In this document: one piece after another, positions 24,877 through 33,464 of the stretch
Position numbering within the stretch: position 1 is the stretch's first letter
Layout: each line of letters begins with the position of its first letter
Source: Advenella sp. S44
GTDB lineage: Bacteria > Pseudomonadota > Gammaproteobacteria > Burkholderiales > Burkholderiaceae_B
Length of the DNA: 64,000 bases
Direction of reading: 5' to 3'
Assembly: GCF_002810445.1 (NCBI RefSeq)
Contig: NZ_NEXS01000003.1
Location: 434,001-498,000 of the forward strand
The notes under the pieces: generated by a model
What the model was told of the DNA's origin: nothing
Seen by the model: only the letters and a program-made list of their open reading frames with translations
Database searches by the model: none
Made by a program: the position numbers and the translations under genes

Positions 24877-26147
24877 GCGAGACCGAAGTACACGCGCGTT
24901 ATGTGGTGGAAACGCCGTTCGAGCCGGCCCAAGTGGCTCAAATCATGGCGGGTGAGCAATCTAGCGGTACGTTTACTCGGGTTGCTGGCGAGACCGACGA
25001 ATTGCGCAGCAGAACCCGTGCTACAGTAACTGCCATTCATGAGTTGCCGGCGGGCAATGCGCCCAGCCTGCCTAATGCCTGGCTTGAGCGCAAGAATATT
25101 GGCGGCCCATGGCGGCGGGCACAAATTGATATTTCATTTCCGATAGCCAATTTTGGCGCAAACCTGGCGACATTAGCTGCGACGGTCTCGGGTAATCTGT
25201 TCGATCTGGGTGAAGTCACCGGTCTGCGTCTGGAATCGCTCACATTACCCCCTTCGTTCCGGATGCGTTTTGCCTTGCCATGCCTGGGCGTTGAAGGCAC
25301 ACGGTCCAGTATTGGCGTGACTGACGGCGTCATGGTTGGCACTATCATAAAGCCCAATGTCGGCATGAGTGCGGCGCAAACCGCCGCGCTGGTCAAAACC
25401 CTTTGCGAGGCCGGCGTTGACTTTATCAAGGACGACGAGGTGTGTGCCAATCCGGACCATGCTCCGCTTGCCCAGCGTGTGCCCGCAGTGATGGCGGTCA
25501 TCCGTGAACATGCCCAGCGCACCGGAAAAAAGGTGATGATGGCATTCAATATCAGCGATGATTTGGATAGTATGCGGCGTCACGCCGAGCTGGTCGAGCA
25601 GCAGGAAGGGACCTGCATAATGGCCAGCCTCAATTATTGTGGGTTCTCGGCAATCCAGAGTTTAAGAAACAGCACGTCGCTGGCGATTCATGGACATCGT
25701 AACGGTTTTGGAGCACTCTCGCGGCACCCCATGCTGGGTATGGCATATCAACCGTATCAAACGTTGTGGCGGCTGGCGGGGGTGGACCATATGCATGTGC
25801 ATGGCTTGCAGGGAAAATTCTCACAGTCAGATAGCGAGGTGATAGCCGCAGCATCCGACTCCCTGACGCGCATGTCTGACACGGTCGATGACCGGGTGTT
25901 GCCGGTGTTCTCCTCGGGACAATGGGCCGGTACGGTGCCGGTGACCTGGCAATCGGTCCAAAGCCAGGACCTGTTGTTCATGTCGGGCGGAGGCATCCTG
26001 GCCCATCCAATGGGGCCGACGGCCGGTGTGATTAGCTTGCGCCAGGCCTGGGCTGCACAGCAGGAAGGGATAGCGCTGGAGCAATTCGCTCGTAATATGC
26101 CCGAACTTAAAGCTGCACTGGCATTCTTTGGCGACAAGCAATCATGA
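24873..26147 (+). CDS. RuBisCO-like protein (form IV, RuBisCO large-chain family)
   Basis: 424 aa. The RuBisCO fold motifs are legible: GTIIKPNVG with Lys160 (spinach K175 position) but Asn162 where RuBisCO has K177; AGVDFIKDDE with Lys186, Asp188 and Glu189 matching the carbamate/metal site; AIHGHR with His273; DHMHVHGLQGKF with His308 and Lys315 at the H327 and loop-6 K334 positions; LPVFSSGQW with Ser348; and SGGGILAHPMGPTAG for phosphate binding. Loss of K177 marks a non-CO2-fixing RuBisCO-like protein. Start and stop overlap both neighbours (ATGA at each end). Together with the DUF1537 kinase downstream it resembles acid-sugar pathways in which a phosphorylated 3-oxo acid is cleaved by a RuBisCO-like protein. 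Confidence 0.88.
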   Translation: MSETEVHARYVVETPFEPAQVAQIMAGEQSSGTFTRVAGETDELRSRTRATVTAIHELPAGNAPSLPNAWLERKNIGGPWRRAQIDISFPIANFGANLATLAATVSGNLFDLGEVTGLRLESLTLPPSFRMRFALPCLGVEGTRSSIGVTDGVMVGTIIKPNVGMSAAQTAALVKTLCEAGVDFIKDDEVCANPDHAPLAQRVPAVMAVIREHAQRTGKKVMMAFNISDDLDSMRRHAELVEQQEGTCIMASLNYCGFSAIQSLRNSTSLAIHGHRNGFGALSRHPMLGMAYQPYQTLWRLAGVDHMHVHGLQGKFSQSDSEVIAAASDSLTRMSDTVDDRVLPVFSSGQWAGTVPVTWQSVQSQDLLFMSGGGILAHPMGPTAGVISLRQAWAAQQEGIALEQFARNMPELKAALAFFGDKQS

Positions 26148-27523
26148 GTCTGAAGTTCGGCTGGTATGGTGATGATTTTACCGGGGCAACCGATACGCTT
26201 GCCGTTGCGGCGCGCGCAAACCTGCGTAGCATCCTGTTTCTGGACGTGCCCACCGACGCGCAACTGGCGCGTGTCGGTCCGCTGGATGCAATTGGTATAG
26301 CCGGTACAGCTCGTGGCATGGACCCCCAACAAATGCAGGACTATCTACCCCAAATCGGCAACTTCTTCCGGGACCAGCATGTGCCGGTGCTGCATTACAA
26401 ATGTTGTTCCACTTTTGACAGTGCGGCGCATACCGGTAATCTTGCGGCCGCAGTCAGGATCCTGGGCGATTATGTGGGAGCGCCGTTTGCCCTGTTTGTT
26501 GGTGGACAGCCCGATATTGGCCGTTACTGCTGTTTCGGCAATCTATTTGCCGCTGCCGGCGAGTCGGGTCAGGTGTATCGTATTGACAGGCATCCCACGA
26601 TGCAGTGTCATCCGGTGACACCGATGCATGAAGCCGACCTGAGATTGCATCTGCAATCGCAGGCAATGGCAGATGTTACTAATATTCCTTATACGGCATA
26701 TCAACAGCACCCGGCCCTCCTTGATGCGCAAGTGGATCGATCCGTTCAGAGCTACCGTAGCGCCAACGCCAACGGCAAAATGAACACAGGCGTACTTTTC
26801 GACGTTTCTGATAGTAGGCAACTCGCAAGCGTGGGGCGACAGATCCTGCGTATCGTCAATGACCATAGCACAGCATTGGTTGTTGGCTCAAGTGTGGTGC
26901 TGCAGGCGGTGGTGGCAGCAGAAAACATCGGCGAAAGCTTCCATCGCGCTCCAGAGCGCGTGATGGGCGACCCGCAACGTCCGGTACAAACCGGCCCGAC
27001 CTTCGTGCTGGCGGCAAGCCTGTCTCCGGTTACCGCCGCGCAGGTTCAGGCTGCCAGCGGATATGTGAAGCTGCCGTTGAAGGCACGCTCGCTGTTGAAT
27101 GACGCTGTTTACCGGACTGAGCAATGTCAACGTATTTGCGATGAGCTGAATGCTAACCGTAATGTGCTGGCCTACGTTGACCAGAAAAACGGGCGCGACT
27201 GCGCAATAAAATCGGGGGACCTGGCCACGGCGACGGCCCGGTTTGTACATTTGACGCTGCAATTGTCGGCCGAACGGGGTATACGCATGGGTCAGCTTGG
27301 CATTGCAGGTGGAGATACCTCAAGCCAGGCGATCGCGCACCTGGGTGTGTGGGCATTGTCTTATTCAACCGTACTGTCGCCCGGAGTGACCGTTTGCTCG
27401 ATGCATAGCGACAACCCTGCACTACACGGCTTGACTGTCATGTTAAAGGGCGGGCAGATGGGCAGCGAGGATATTTTCGATAAATTTCGGCAGTGCCGGT
27501 ATTCTGATACAGCACAAGAATAG
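26144..27523 (+). CDS. Four-carbon acid sugar kinase family protein (DUF1537, OtnK/OiaK-like)
   Basis: 459 aa. N-terminal domain starts LKFGWYGDDFTGATDTLAVA with the conserved Asp-Asp (residues 10-11), and the C-terminal domain carries GIAGGDTSSQAIAHLG, the nucleotide-binding motif of this family. Members phosphorylate four- to five-carbon acid sugars such as erythronate, threonate or 3-oxo-isoapionate. The gene overlaps the RuBisCO-like gene by four bases, so kinase and RuBisCO-like protein are coupled and probably act in sequence: phosphorylation, then carbon-carbon cleavage. The exact substrate is not determinable from sequence. Confidence 0.87.
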   Translation: MSLKFGWYGDDFTGATDTLAVAARANLRSILFLDVPTDAQLARVGPLDAIGIAGTARGMDPQQMQDYLPQIGNFFRDQHVPVLHYKCCSTFDSAAHTGNLAAAVRILGDYVGAPFALFVGGQPDIGRYCCFGNLFAAAGESGQVYRIDRHPTMQCHPVTPMHEADLRLHLQSQAMADVTNIPYTAYQQHPALLDAQVDRSVQSYRSANANGKMNTGVLFDVSDSRQLASVGRQILRIVNDHSTALVVGSSVVLQAVVAAENIGESFHRAPERVMGDPQRPVQTGPTFVLAASLSPVTAAQVQAASGYVKLPLKARSLLNDAVYRTEQCQRICDELNANRNVLAYVDQKNGRDCAIKSGDLATATARFVHLTLQLSAERGIRMGQLGIAGGDTSSQAIAHLGVWALSYSTVLSPGVTVCSMHSDNPALHGLTVMLKGGQMGSEDIFDKFRQCRYSDTAQE

Positions 27524-27619
27524 TTGCAAACAACCGGAATAATTTATTGTGAGACTATTAAAAGTTGAAAAACTGACTTGTTTCTCATTCACAAAGGCAG
27601 GATTGAAGGTTGTGTTCAA

Positions 27620-27649
27620 AATAAGCGGCATCTTAAGATGCCGCTTATT
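27620..27649. terminator. Perfect 30-bp palindrome, bidirectional terminator
   Basis: AATAAGCGGCATCTT and its exact complement (27620-27649) form a 15-bp stem between the convergent kinase (ends 27523) and dioxygenase (ends 27682) genes. A/T bases flank both sides, consistent with termination in both directions. Confidence 0.8.
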
Positions 27650-27681
27650 GAGTACCGATATATATGTTACGGGACAGGGTG

Positions 27682-28533
27682 TCAATTGAACGCAGGTTCG
27701 AGCTTTTCACCTTGTAGCATAATTCTATATAGATATCGATATTCTTCAGGGTCATAATCGGCATTTGCCTGATGCATCACACTGCGATTGTCCCAAATAA
27801 CAAGATCACCTGCACGCCACTGATGACGATATTCATATTTGGATTGGGTCGCGTGTGCATAAAGCTGCTCAATAAGTGCAAACCCTTCTTCGGGATCCAT
27901 ACCTTCGATCCCTTCCATACGGCCGGTATTCAGGTATAGGGCTGGACGCGCGCTTATAGGATGCCTGATAACGATCGGTTGTATGACATTCGGGATCGCA
28001 GCATACTCTTCCGGCGTGAGTTTGGCAAAGCTGCGCGGGCTCCTGCTGCTTTCATATACATGTTTGGAAAATAATCGGGATATTTTCTCTTTCATATCGT
28101 CGGAAAGATCGTCATAGGCTTTTCTTACATCAACGAACTGTGTATCACCACCATATGAAGGTATTTCAACTGCGACGAGACTCGTTGCCATTGGAGGTGC
28201 CAGATAATTTGAATGATCGGTATGATAATTTTCACCTCGTACCTGCAGTTTTCCATTTTTTCTTGGGAGATCCCGTGTCGAATTACATCCGACCAGGGGA
28301 TAGTCGGGGAGGACAAACTTCTTTAGCTGTTGATCCATGAGCTGACCAAATATTCTGCCTGCCTCAATAAATTGTGGAGGAGTCAGATGCTGGTCTCGAA
28401 AGACCAGCACGGCGTGTTCAACAAAGAGGTCGTTCAGTTCCTTTTTTATCGCATCGTTCACGGGCCTGGTCAGATCAATATTCGAGATTTCTGCACCAAA
28501 GACGTTATTGATAGGTGAAACTTGTAAATTCAT
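27682..28533 (-). CDS. TauD/TfdA-family Fe(II)/2-oxoglutarate dioxygenase
   Basis: 283 aa. The facial triad is visible: His104 and Asp106 in ENYHTDHSNY and distal His254 in SVMHQANADY; Arg270 in YLYRIML binds 2-oxoglutarate. The fold start SPINNVFGAEISNIDLTRPV is typical. Such enzymes hydroxylate sulfonates, aryloxyacids or other carboxylates. It is 24 bp downstream of a Bug receptor gene on the same strand, so it may be the last gene of the 33.3-27.7 kb operon. Substrate unknown. Strong AGGAGAC before the ATG. Confidence 0.87.
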   Translation of the reverse strand: MNLQVSPINNVFGAEISNIDLTRPVNDAIKKELNDLFVEHAVLVFRDQHLTPPQFIEAGRIFGQLMDQQLKKFVLPDYPLVGCNSTRDLPRKNGKLQVRGENYHTDHSNYLAPPMATSLVAVEIPSYGGDTQFVDVRKAYDDLSDDMKEKISRLFSKHVYESSRSPRSFAKLTPEEYAAIPNVIQPIVIRHPISARPALYLNTGRMEGIEGMDPEEGFALIEQLYAHATQSKYEYRHQWRAGDLVIWDNRSVMHQANADYDPEEYRYLYRIMLQGEKLEPAFN

Positions 28534-28557
28534 GACTATGTCTCCTGTGTAATGGCC

Positions 28558-29541
28558 TTAACGGCTAAGTCCTGTTTGTCTGGCAACCGTTGCCCATCTG
28601 TCCGTTTCAGCAGTGATTTTTTTTGTGAAATCCTCGCGACTGCTACCCTGTATTTGCGCTCCTTCACTTGCCAAACTGTCTTTCAGTTTGCTATCGGAAA
28701 GCACTGCATTGATGTTTTCGTGGAGTGACTGGACCACTTTGCTGGGCGTTCCTTTCGGAGCCATGATGCCCCACCAGTTGCTCGCATCGACGTCAATTCC
28801 TTCTTCTTTAAGTGTCGGAATATCTGGAATCAGTGCAACTCGCTCCGGTCCTGCGATAGACAGTATTTTCACTTTTCCAGAGTTTATGTACGGCTGCATC
28901 TGAATCAAACTGCCTAAGGCGACCTGCACGTTTCCCGAGGCCAGATCGACAAGAGCAGGAGCACCACCCCTGTACTGGACGACGGTCAAGTCCGCGCCCG
29001 TTTTTAGCTTGAACAACTCGATAGCAAAATGTTGAAAGCTCGCTACACCTGAAGAGCCAAAATTTACCTTTCCGGGGTTTTCCTTCGTGTAGGAAATAAG
29101 CTCCTTGATCGAGTTGACAGGCAGAGATGCGTTGACTGCAATGACGCTTGGGCCCTGTCCTAACATTGCGACTGGAACAAATGAATCGACTGGATCGTAG
29201 TTCAGTTTCATGACAGACGGATTCATAGTGAATGTGGAGGAGATTAGTAAAAGCGTATTGCCGTTAGGCGCGGCTCTGGCGGCTTTTTCCGACCCGATCG
29301 TGCCTCCTGCTCCTGGTTTGTTTTCTATGATGACGCTGCGATGAAGGCGAGCAGTGAGTAAATTCGCTACTGCGCGGCCTACAATGTCGTTACTGCCGCC
29401 CGGAGCGAAAGGCACAATGATCTGTAACGGCTGTGATGATTCCTCGGCTTGCGCCCAGCCCTGTGCAAACGCAAATAATCCGCATAAACTCAGTGTGTAT
29501 CGCAGGACTTTACGCCGAATGGCTAATTTTGTGTTAGTCAT
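28558..29541 (-). CDS. Bug-family TctC-like solute receptor
   Basis: 327 aa. Signal peptide (about 31 residues, ending GWAQA) then QIIVPFAPGGSNDIVGRAVANLL and IIENKPGAGGTIGSEKAARA, the defining Bug motifs. Periplasmic capture of a carboxylate. GGAGAC precedes the start. Lies between the amidohydrolase and dioxygenase genes; a second Bug receptor heads the same operon (32308-33306), so two related ligands may be captured. No TctAB genes nearby. Confidence 0.9.
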   Translation of the reverse strand: MTNTKLAIRRKVLRYTLSLCGLFAFAQGWAQAEESSQPLQIIVPFAPGGSNDIVGRAVANLLTARLHRSVIIENKPGAGGTIGSEKAARAAPNGNTLLLISSTFTMNPSVMKLNYDPVDSFVPVAMLGQGPSVIAVNASLPVNSIKELISYTKENPGKVNFGSSGVASFQHFAIELFKLKTGADLTVVQYRGGAPALVDLASGNVQVALGSLIQMQPYINSGKVKILSIAGPERVALIPDIPTLKEEGIDVDASNWWGIMAPKGTPSKVVQSLHENINAVLSDSKLKDSLASEGAQIQGSSREDFTKKITAETDRWATVARQTGLSR

Positions 29542-29572
29542 GAGTTGTCTCCTCTAGGACATAATCTCGATT

Positions 29573-30466
29573 TCAAGAATTGAAACCGTAGAGTTTTCTC
29601 GGGTTATCCACGAGTATTTTTTGTAGATGGTCGTCAAAATCAGTCCAGATCGCGATGCGATTGAGCGCTTGAATGTCATCCACATCGTTGAATGGCTCAA
29701 TGCGCGCTTTGCTGCGGGGCTGACCAGCTTGTGCACCGGGATGCGGCCAGTCGCTTCCCCAAATGACGCGTTCAGGATTGGCTTCTATCAGTGAGCGAGC
29801 TATCGGTTCGACGTCGGCGCAGTCGGTAAGAGTAGAAATGCGCTGAGCTGCGGACATTTTTACCCAAACTTTTCCAAGCGCCATCAGATCTAGCAGTCGC
29901 GGGAATCCTACTTGCTCATTTCCCAGGGAGGCGCTTGCCTGAGAAAAATGATCGACAACGACGTCGGTAGGAAGCGAAAGGATGGTTTTGTACAAGTGAT
30001 CCAATACCTGCAGATTGGTAAATATTTGTATATGCCACCCGAATGCAGCGATTCGGTCGGCTATCCATTGCAACTCGTTTTCCGCGTATAAGGGATCACT
30101 GATTCCGTGAGTCTGCAGATTGACGCGAGCGCCTCTGATCCCTCCTTCATGCATTGCCCTCAATTGTGAGTCTGTTGTGTACCGGTCGATTACCGCAACG
30201 CCTCTTCCTATTTGCGGTATTTGGTTTAAAGCGTCCAACAGACAAGAATTGTCTGATCCGTACGGTGACGGCTGCACCAGAACAACCCTACCTAGTTGGC
30301 AATCGTTCAAATGTGATAACAACCCGCTCAACGGAGCAAATGCCGGTGTGTAAGTCCGCTGTGGTGAGAGCGGGTACAAATCGTGCCTTTCAAAAATATG
30401 CGTATGACAGTCGCATGCGTTTTCTGGCATGACAAACTCTATCGTGCTGCTATTGTCTTGTCGCAT
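29573..30466 (-). CDS. Amidohydrolase-family lactonase/isomerase-like protein (COG3618, LigI-like)
   Basis: 297 aa TIM-barrel hydrolase. N-terminal CDCHTHIF gives His21 and His23; C-terminal WGSDWPHPGAQ gives the conserved Asp. Relatives include 2-pyrone-4,6-dicarboxylate hydrolase, sugar-acid lactonases and galactarolactone isomerase. In an operon with an HpcH/HpaI aldolase, a lactone-opening step before aldol cleavage is plausible. GAGGT precedes the start; 31 bp upstream of the Bug gene. Confidence 0.8.
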   Translation of the reverse strand: MRQDNSSTIEFVMPENACDCHTHIFERHDLYPLSPQRTYTPAFAPLSGLLSHLNDCQLGRVVLVQPSPYGSDNSCLLDALNQIPQIGRGVAVIDRYTTDSQLRAMHEGGIRGARVNLQTHGISDPLYAENELQWIADRIAAFGWHIQIFTNLQVLDHLYKTILSLPTDVVVDHFSQASASLGNEQVGFPRLLDLMALGKVWVKMSAAQRISTLTDCADVEPIARSLIEANPERVIWGSDWPHPGAQAGQPRSKARIEPFNDVDDIQALNRIAIWTDFDDHLQKILVDNPRKLYGFNS

Positions 30467-30490
30467 GATTACCTCGCTTTTCGCAGTCCA

Positions 30491-31297
30491 TCACGTATAT
30501 TGAATATCGGAGACCTGTTTTGCCTTAGTAGTACACGCTGACAGCAAAAATGCGATATCAGTTCCGGTGGAGACATATCTGGCGCCCATTTTCACAAATT
30601 TCTCTACCAGGTCAGGTCTGGACGACAGCCCTCCGACGCCACAATGCTTTCCTGCTTTCTTACATGCCGCGATGGTGGTTGAAAATGCTTTTTCGACCAA
30701 AGGGTGATCGTATTGACCTGGAATACCCATATCGGCCGTCAGATCGTTGGTCCCGATCAATACCATGTCGACACCGTCGACAGCCACTATTTCATCTGCT
30801 TTGTCCACTGAACAAGCCGTTTCAAATTGAACGATAACCATTGTTGCTTTGTTCAAGACTGGATAAGCCTGGGCTGCTGGAATGGCTCGGTACTCCAAAT
30901 GCGGAAGCCCGCCAGCCGCAGAGCGATCCCCCTCTGGCTGGAATTTTGCATAGGAAACGATCTTCTGTGCTTCGTGCGCGGATGTAATGTGAGGTGCAAT
31001 AATGCCTAGCGCACCGGCATCGAGCACACGAGAAATCCATTCCGGACTTTTTGCCGGTACACGGACGAACGGAGCGATGCCGATACTGAGTGCTGCCATA
31101 CAGATTTGTCCAGTAGTATCTACGGAGAGACTACTGTGCTCCATATCGATATATATAGAGTCGAACCCTGCCGTTTTAGCAATTTGAGCAATTTCGATTC
31201 CGCGGACCAGGCGCACAGTCATTGAAGAGACGAGCTCGTTTTTTGCCAGTTTTTCACGAACATTGTTTTTCAGAATATCGTGGGCTTGCGTGTTCAT
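30491..31297 (-). CDS. HpcH/HpaI-family class II aldolase
   Basis: 268 aa. FDSIYIDMEHSSLSVD, VIVQFETACSVDKADEI and MVLIGTNDLTADMG carry the metal-binding Glu/Asp and phosphate/carboxylate-binding residues of the family (HpaI, GarL, RhmA). These enzymes reversibly cleave 4-hydroxy-2-oxo acids to pyruvate plus an aldehyde. Tandem with a lactonase-like amidohydrolase and a hydroxyacid dehydrogenase, it probably performs the carbon-carbon cleavage of this operon's pathway. Confidence 0.85.
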   Translation of the reverse strand: MNTQAHDILKNNVREKLAKNELVSSMTVRLVRGIEIAQIAKTAGFDSIYIDMEHSSLSVDTTGQICMAALSIGIAPFVRVPAKSPEWISRVLDAGALGIIAPHITSAHEAQKIVSYAKFQPEGDRSAAGGLPHLEYRAIPAAQAYPVLNKATMVIVQFETACSVDKADEIVAVDGVDMVLIGTNDLTADMGIPGQYDHPLVEKAFSTTIAACKKAGKHCGVGGLSSRPDLVEKFVKMGARYVSTGTDIAFLLSACTTKAKQVSDIQYT

Positions 31298-31343
31298 TTG
31301 TTTTTCCTATTGCGTGAATGGAGATGTCTGTTTCTTGGCGGCG

Positions 31344-32279
31344 TCAGTTGACCTGGTTGACGGGCGGCTGCCCATTCAAGACATCTATGACCTGCTGTGC
31401 AACCAGCAATGAACTTCTTTCCTGTGTTTCCCGGGTGCCGCCGGCCGCATGTGGTGTTGCAACTACATTGGGAAGAGAGAGAAGAGGATGATCAGAGGGC
31501 GGAGGCTCCTGTTCGAACACATCCAGTCCGGCCCCAAAGAGATGTCCGCCGTCCATGACCTCAAATAAAGCCTTTTCGTCGATAATTCCGCCTCGCGAGG
31601 TGTTTACAATTACGGCATCTGCTTTCATTGCCTTGAGCTGACCGTGTCCGATCAAATGGCGACTTTCCGGCGTCAGGGGAAGATGGAGCGAAAGGACATG
31701 CGCCTGTGCCAGCACTTGTTCCAGTGTGTGGCAGCGGATATGAGGAATGTCACTCCAGGCGTTTTCCGGCGCATAAGGGTCATATGTGACGATCTGGGCT
31801 CCAAACGCACCGATCCATTTTTTTGCTACGCGCGTGCTGATATTGCCCATGCCTATCAGACCGACAGTTTTTCCTTCCATCTGTATGCCCAAATGATCGG
31901 GGCGAACGATTTTTTCTCCGGCACGCAACATGCGATCAAACCGTGCAATACGGCGCGTAACGCTAAGCGCCAAAGAAAACGCCAGCTCGGCCACTGCTTC
32001 GCTATTGACGCCAGGAGTTCTGCATACTGGTATATTGTGTCGTTTTGCCGCTTCCAGATCGATGGTGTCTACACCGACGCCTTGTTTGCAAATGATTTTT
32101 ACATTTTTCGCTCTGGTCAGATCGGCTTCGGTGACGGGGGTCATTCTGACCATGACGCCATCAGCGTTTTCCGGCCAATTGACAATTTCCGGGTCAGGCC
32201 AGCAGACAACGTCTGCATGCTGTTTTGCCAGCTTGATACCTGCTTCGTGAAACGCATCTAATATGTAGATTTTTTTCAT
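31344..32279 (-). CDS. D-isomer-specific 2-hydroxyacid dehydrogenase (SerA/GhrA-like)
   Basis: 311 aa. NAD-binding GxGxxxS-type loop in VGLIGMGNISTRVAKKWIG, then VNTSRGGIIDEKALFE with the catalytic Arg neighbourhood, and the catalytic His in ATPHAAGGTRE. Oxidises a D-2-hydroxyacid or reduces a 2-oxoacid such as hydroxypyruvate or glyoxylate. In this operon it could process the aldolase product or form the 2-oxo acid substrate. 28 bp downstream of the second Bug gene. Confidence 0.85.
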   Translation of the reverse strand: MKKIYILDAFHEAGIKLAKQHADVVCWPDPEIVNWPENADGVMVRMTPVTEADLTRAKNVKIICKQGVGVDTIDLEAAKRHNIPVCRTPGVNSEAVAELAFSLALSVTRRIARFDRMLRAGEKIVRPDHLGIQMEGKTVGLIGMGNISTRVAKKWIGAFGAQIVTYDPYAPENAWSDIPHIRCHTLEQVLAQAHVLSLHLPLTPESRHLIGHGQLKAMKADAVIVNTSRGGIIDEKALFEVMDGGHLFGAGLDVFEQEPPPSDHPLLSLPNVVATPHAAGGTRETQERSSLLVAQQVIDVLNGQPPVNQVN

Positions 32280-32307
32280 GTTTGGTCACACTTATGGTAA
32301 ATAATTA

Positions 32308-33306
32308 TTACTGTTTAGGAATACCTGCGGCCTCAATGACGTGCTTCCACCAGTCTGTGTCTGAGCGAAGTAATTGAGTCATTTGTCCGGGTGTATTGGC
32401 TTTTGCAGTTACGCCCAAGAGTTGAAATTGTTGTTGCGTGTCGCTGGCTTGTACTGCCTGATGAATTGCGGAATTGAGCTTGGCAATGATTTCAGGCGGT
32501 GTTCCCCGGGGGGCGGCCAATCCATTCCATGCGGAGACGGCATAATCCGACAGACCACTTTCGCTTATGGTGGGAACATCAGGTAGTCCTGAAAAACGAC
32601 TTTTCTCTGTAACTGCGATAGCTCGAATATCGCCGGACGAGACGTGGGGAATAAGAGGGGCAATTGTTTCGAAAGCGGCATCAACATCACCGGCTCGCAC
32701 AGCGCGAATAACGTCTGCGGAAGATTTGTACGGCACGATATTGATATCCAATCCGGCCATCGATTTGAACATTTGTGCTGAAAGGTATTGAGCGCTGCCT
32801 ACAGAAACAGTGGCAATAAAAAAGTCTTTTTGTTTCGATTTCGCTTGCTTGACCAGACTCTGGAGTGTATGCATCTCAGATTTGCCGTTGACGATCAATG
32901 CAAATCCGAATGTGCCGATCAATGAGACCATGTCGAAATCTTCGATAGGATCAAAAGGGAGAGACTTAAAAAGGGAGGGCGTCATCGCGAAATTGCCGGC
33001 AGCAATAAAATTTAATGTATAGCCATCAGGCTTGGTTTTTTGTGCCATTTGTGACGCTACTATGCCGCCGGCGCCGGGCCGGTTTTCAACGACAAAAGCC
33101 TGGCCCAATGATTGAGATAATTTTTGCGCGATGATCCGTATTGTCAGGTCGCCGGTTCCGCCTGGCCCATATCCAACGACAATCTTTACCGGCCTGTCGG
33201 GATAGTCGGTGACGGCGGCCCCGACACTTGCCGTACCGATCCCCAGCGCCACCAGGCCACAAACGATCACCGCACTCAACAAGCGTGCCAGGGTAGAAGT
33301 TTTCAT
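32308..33306 (-). CDS. Bug-family TctC-like solute receptor
   Basis: 332 aa. Signal peptide ending near SVGAAV, then DYPDRPVKIVVGYGPGGTGDLTIRII and VENRPGAGGIVASQMAQ, diagnostic of Bug proteins. First gene of the minus-strand operon (receptor, dehydrogenase, aldolase, amidohydrolase, receptor, dioxygenase), divergent from a LysR gene. GGAGC precedes the start. Periplasmic. Confidence 0.9.
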   Translation of the reverse strand: MKTSTLARLLSAVIVCGLVALGIGTASVGAAVTDYPDRPVKIVVGYGPGGTGDLTIRIIAQKLSQSLGQAFVVENRPGAGGIVASQMAQKTKPDGYTLNFIAAGNFAMTPSLFKSLPFDPIEDFDMVSLIGTFGFALIVNGKSEMHTLQSLVKQAKSKQKDFFIATVSVGSAQYLSAQMFKSMAGLDINIVPYKSSADVIRAVRAGDVDAAFETIAPLIPHVSSGDIRAIAVTEKSRFSGLPDVPTISESGLSDYAVSAWNGLAAPRGTPPEIIAKLNSAIHQAVQASDTQQQFQLLGVTAKANTPGQMTQLLRSDTDWWKHVIEAAGIPKQ

Positions 33307-33333
33307 TTTTGCTCCATTGTATTCTGTTGAAGA

Positions 33334-33436
33334 GATTCATATGAATCGCCAGGTTATTATTGTTGAGCGAATTATGACCGGGGGGGGCAATAGGTAGCAA
33401 ATCGTTTTTTATGGGTGGTTCATAACCTATACTTAT
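33334..33436. promoter_or_regulatory. Divergent LysR/Bug-operon control region
   Basis: Contains the perfect palindrome GATTCATATGAATC (33334-33347) and ATAACCTATACTTAT (33422-33436), a symmetrical T-N11-A LysR box. AGGTTAT at 33351-33357 is the inverse of ATAACCT in that box. Likely binding sites of the LysR protein at 33465. Confidence 0.5.
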
Positions 33437-33464
33437 GGCTGCCGTTACCTACCGGACCATCGCA

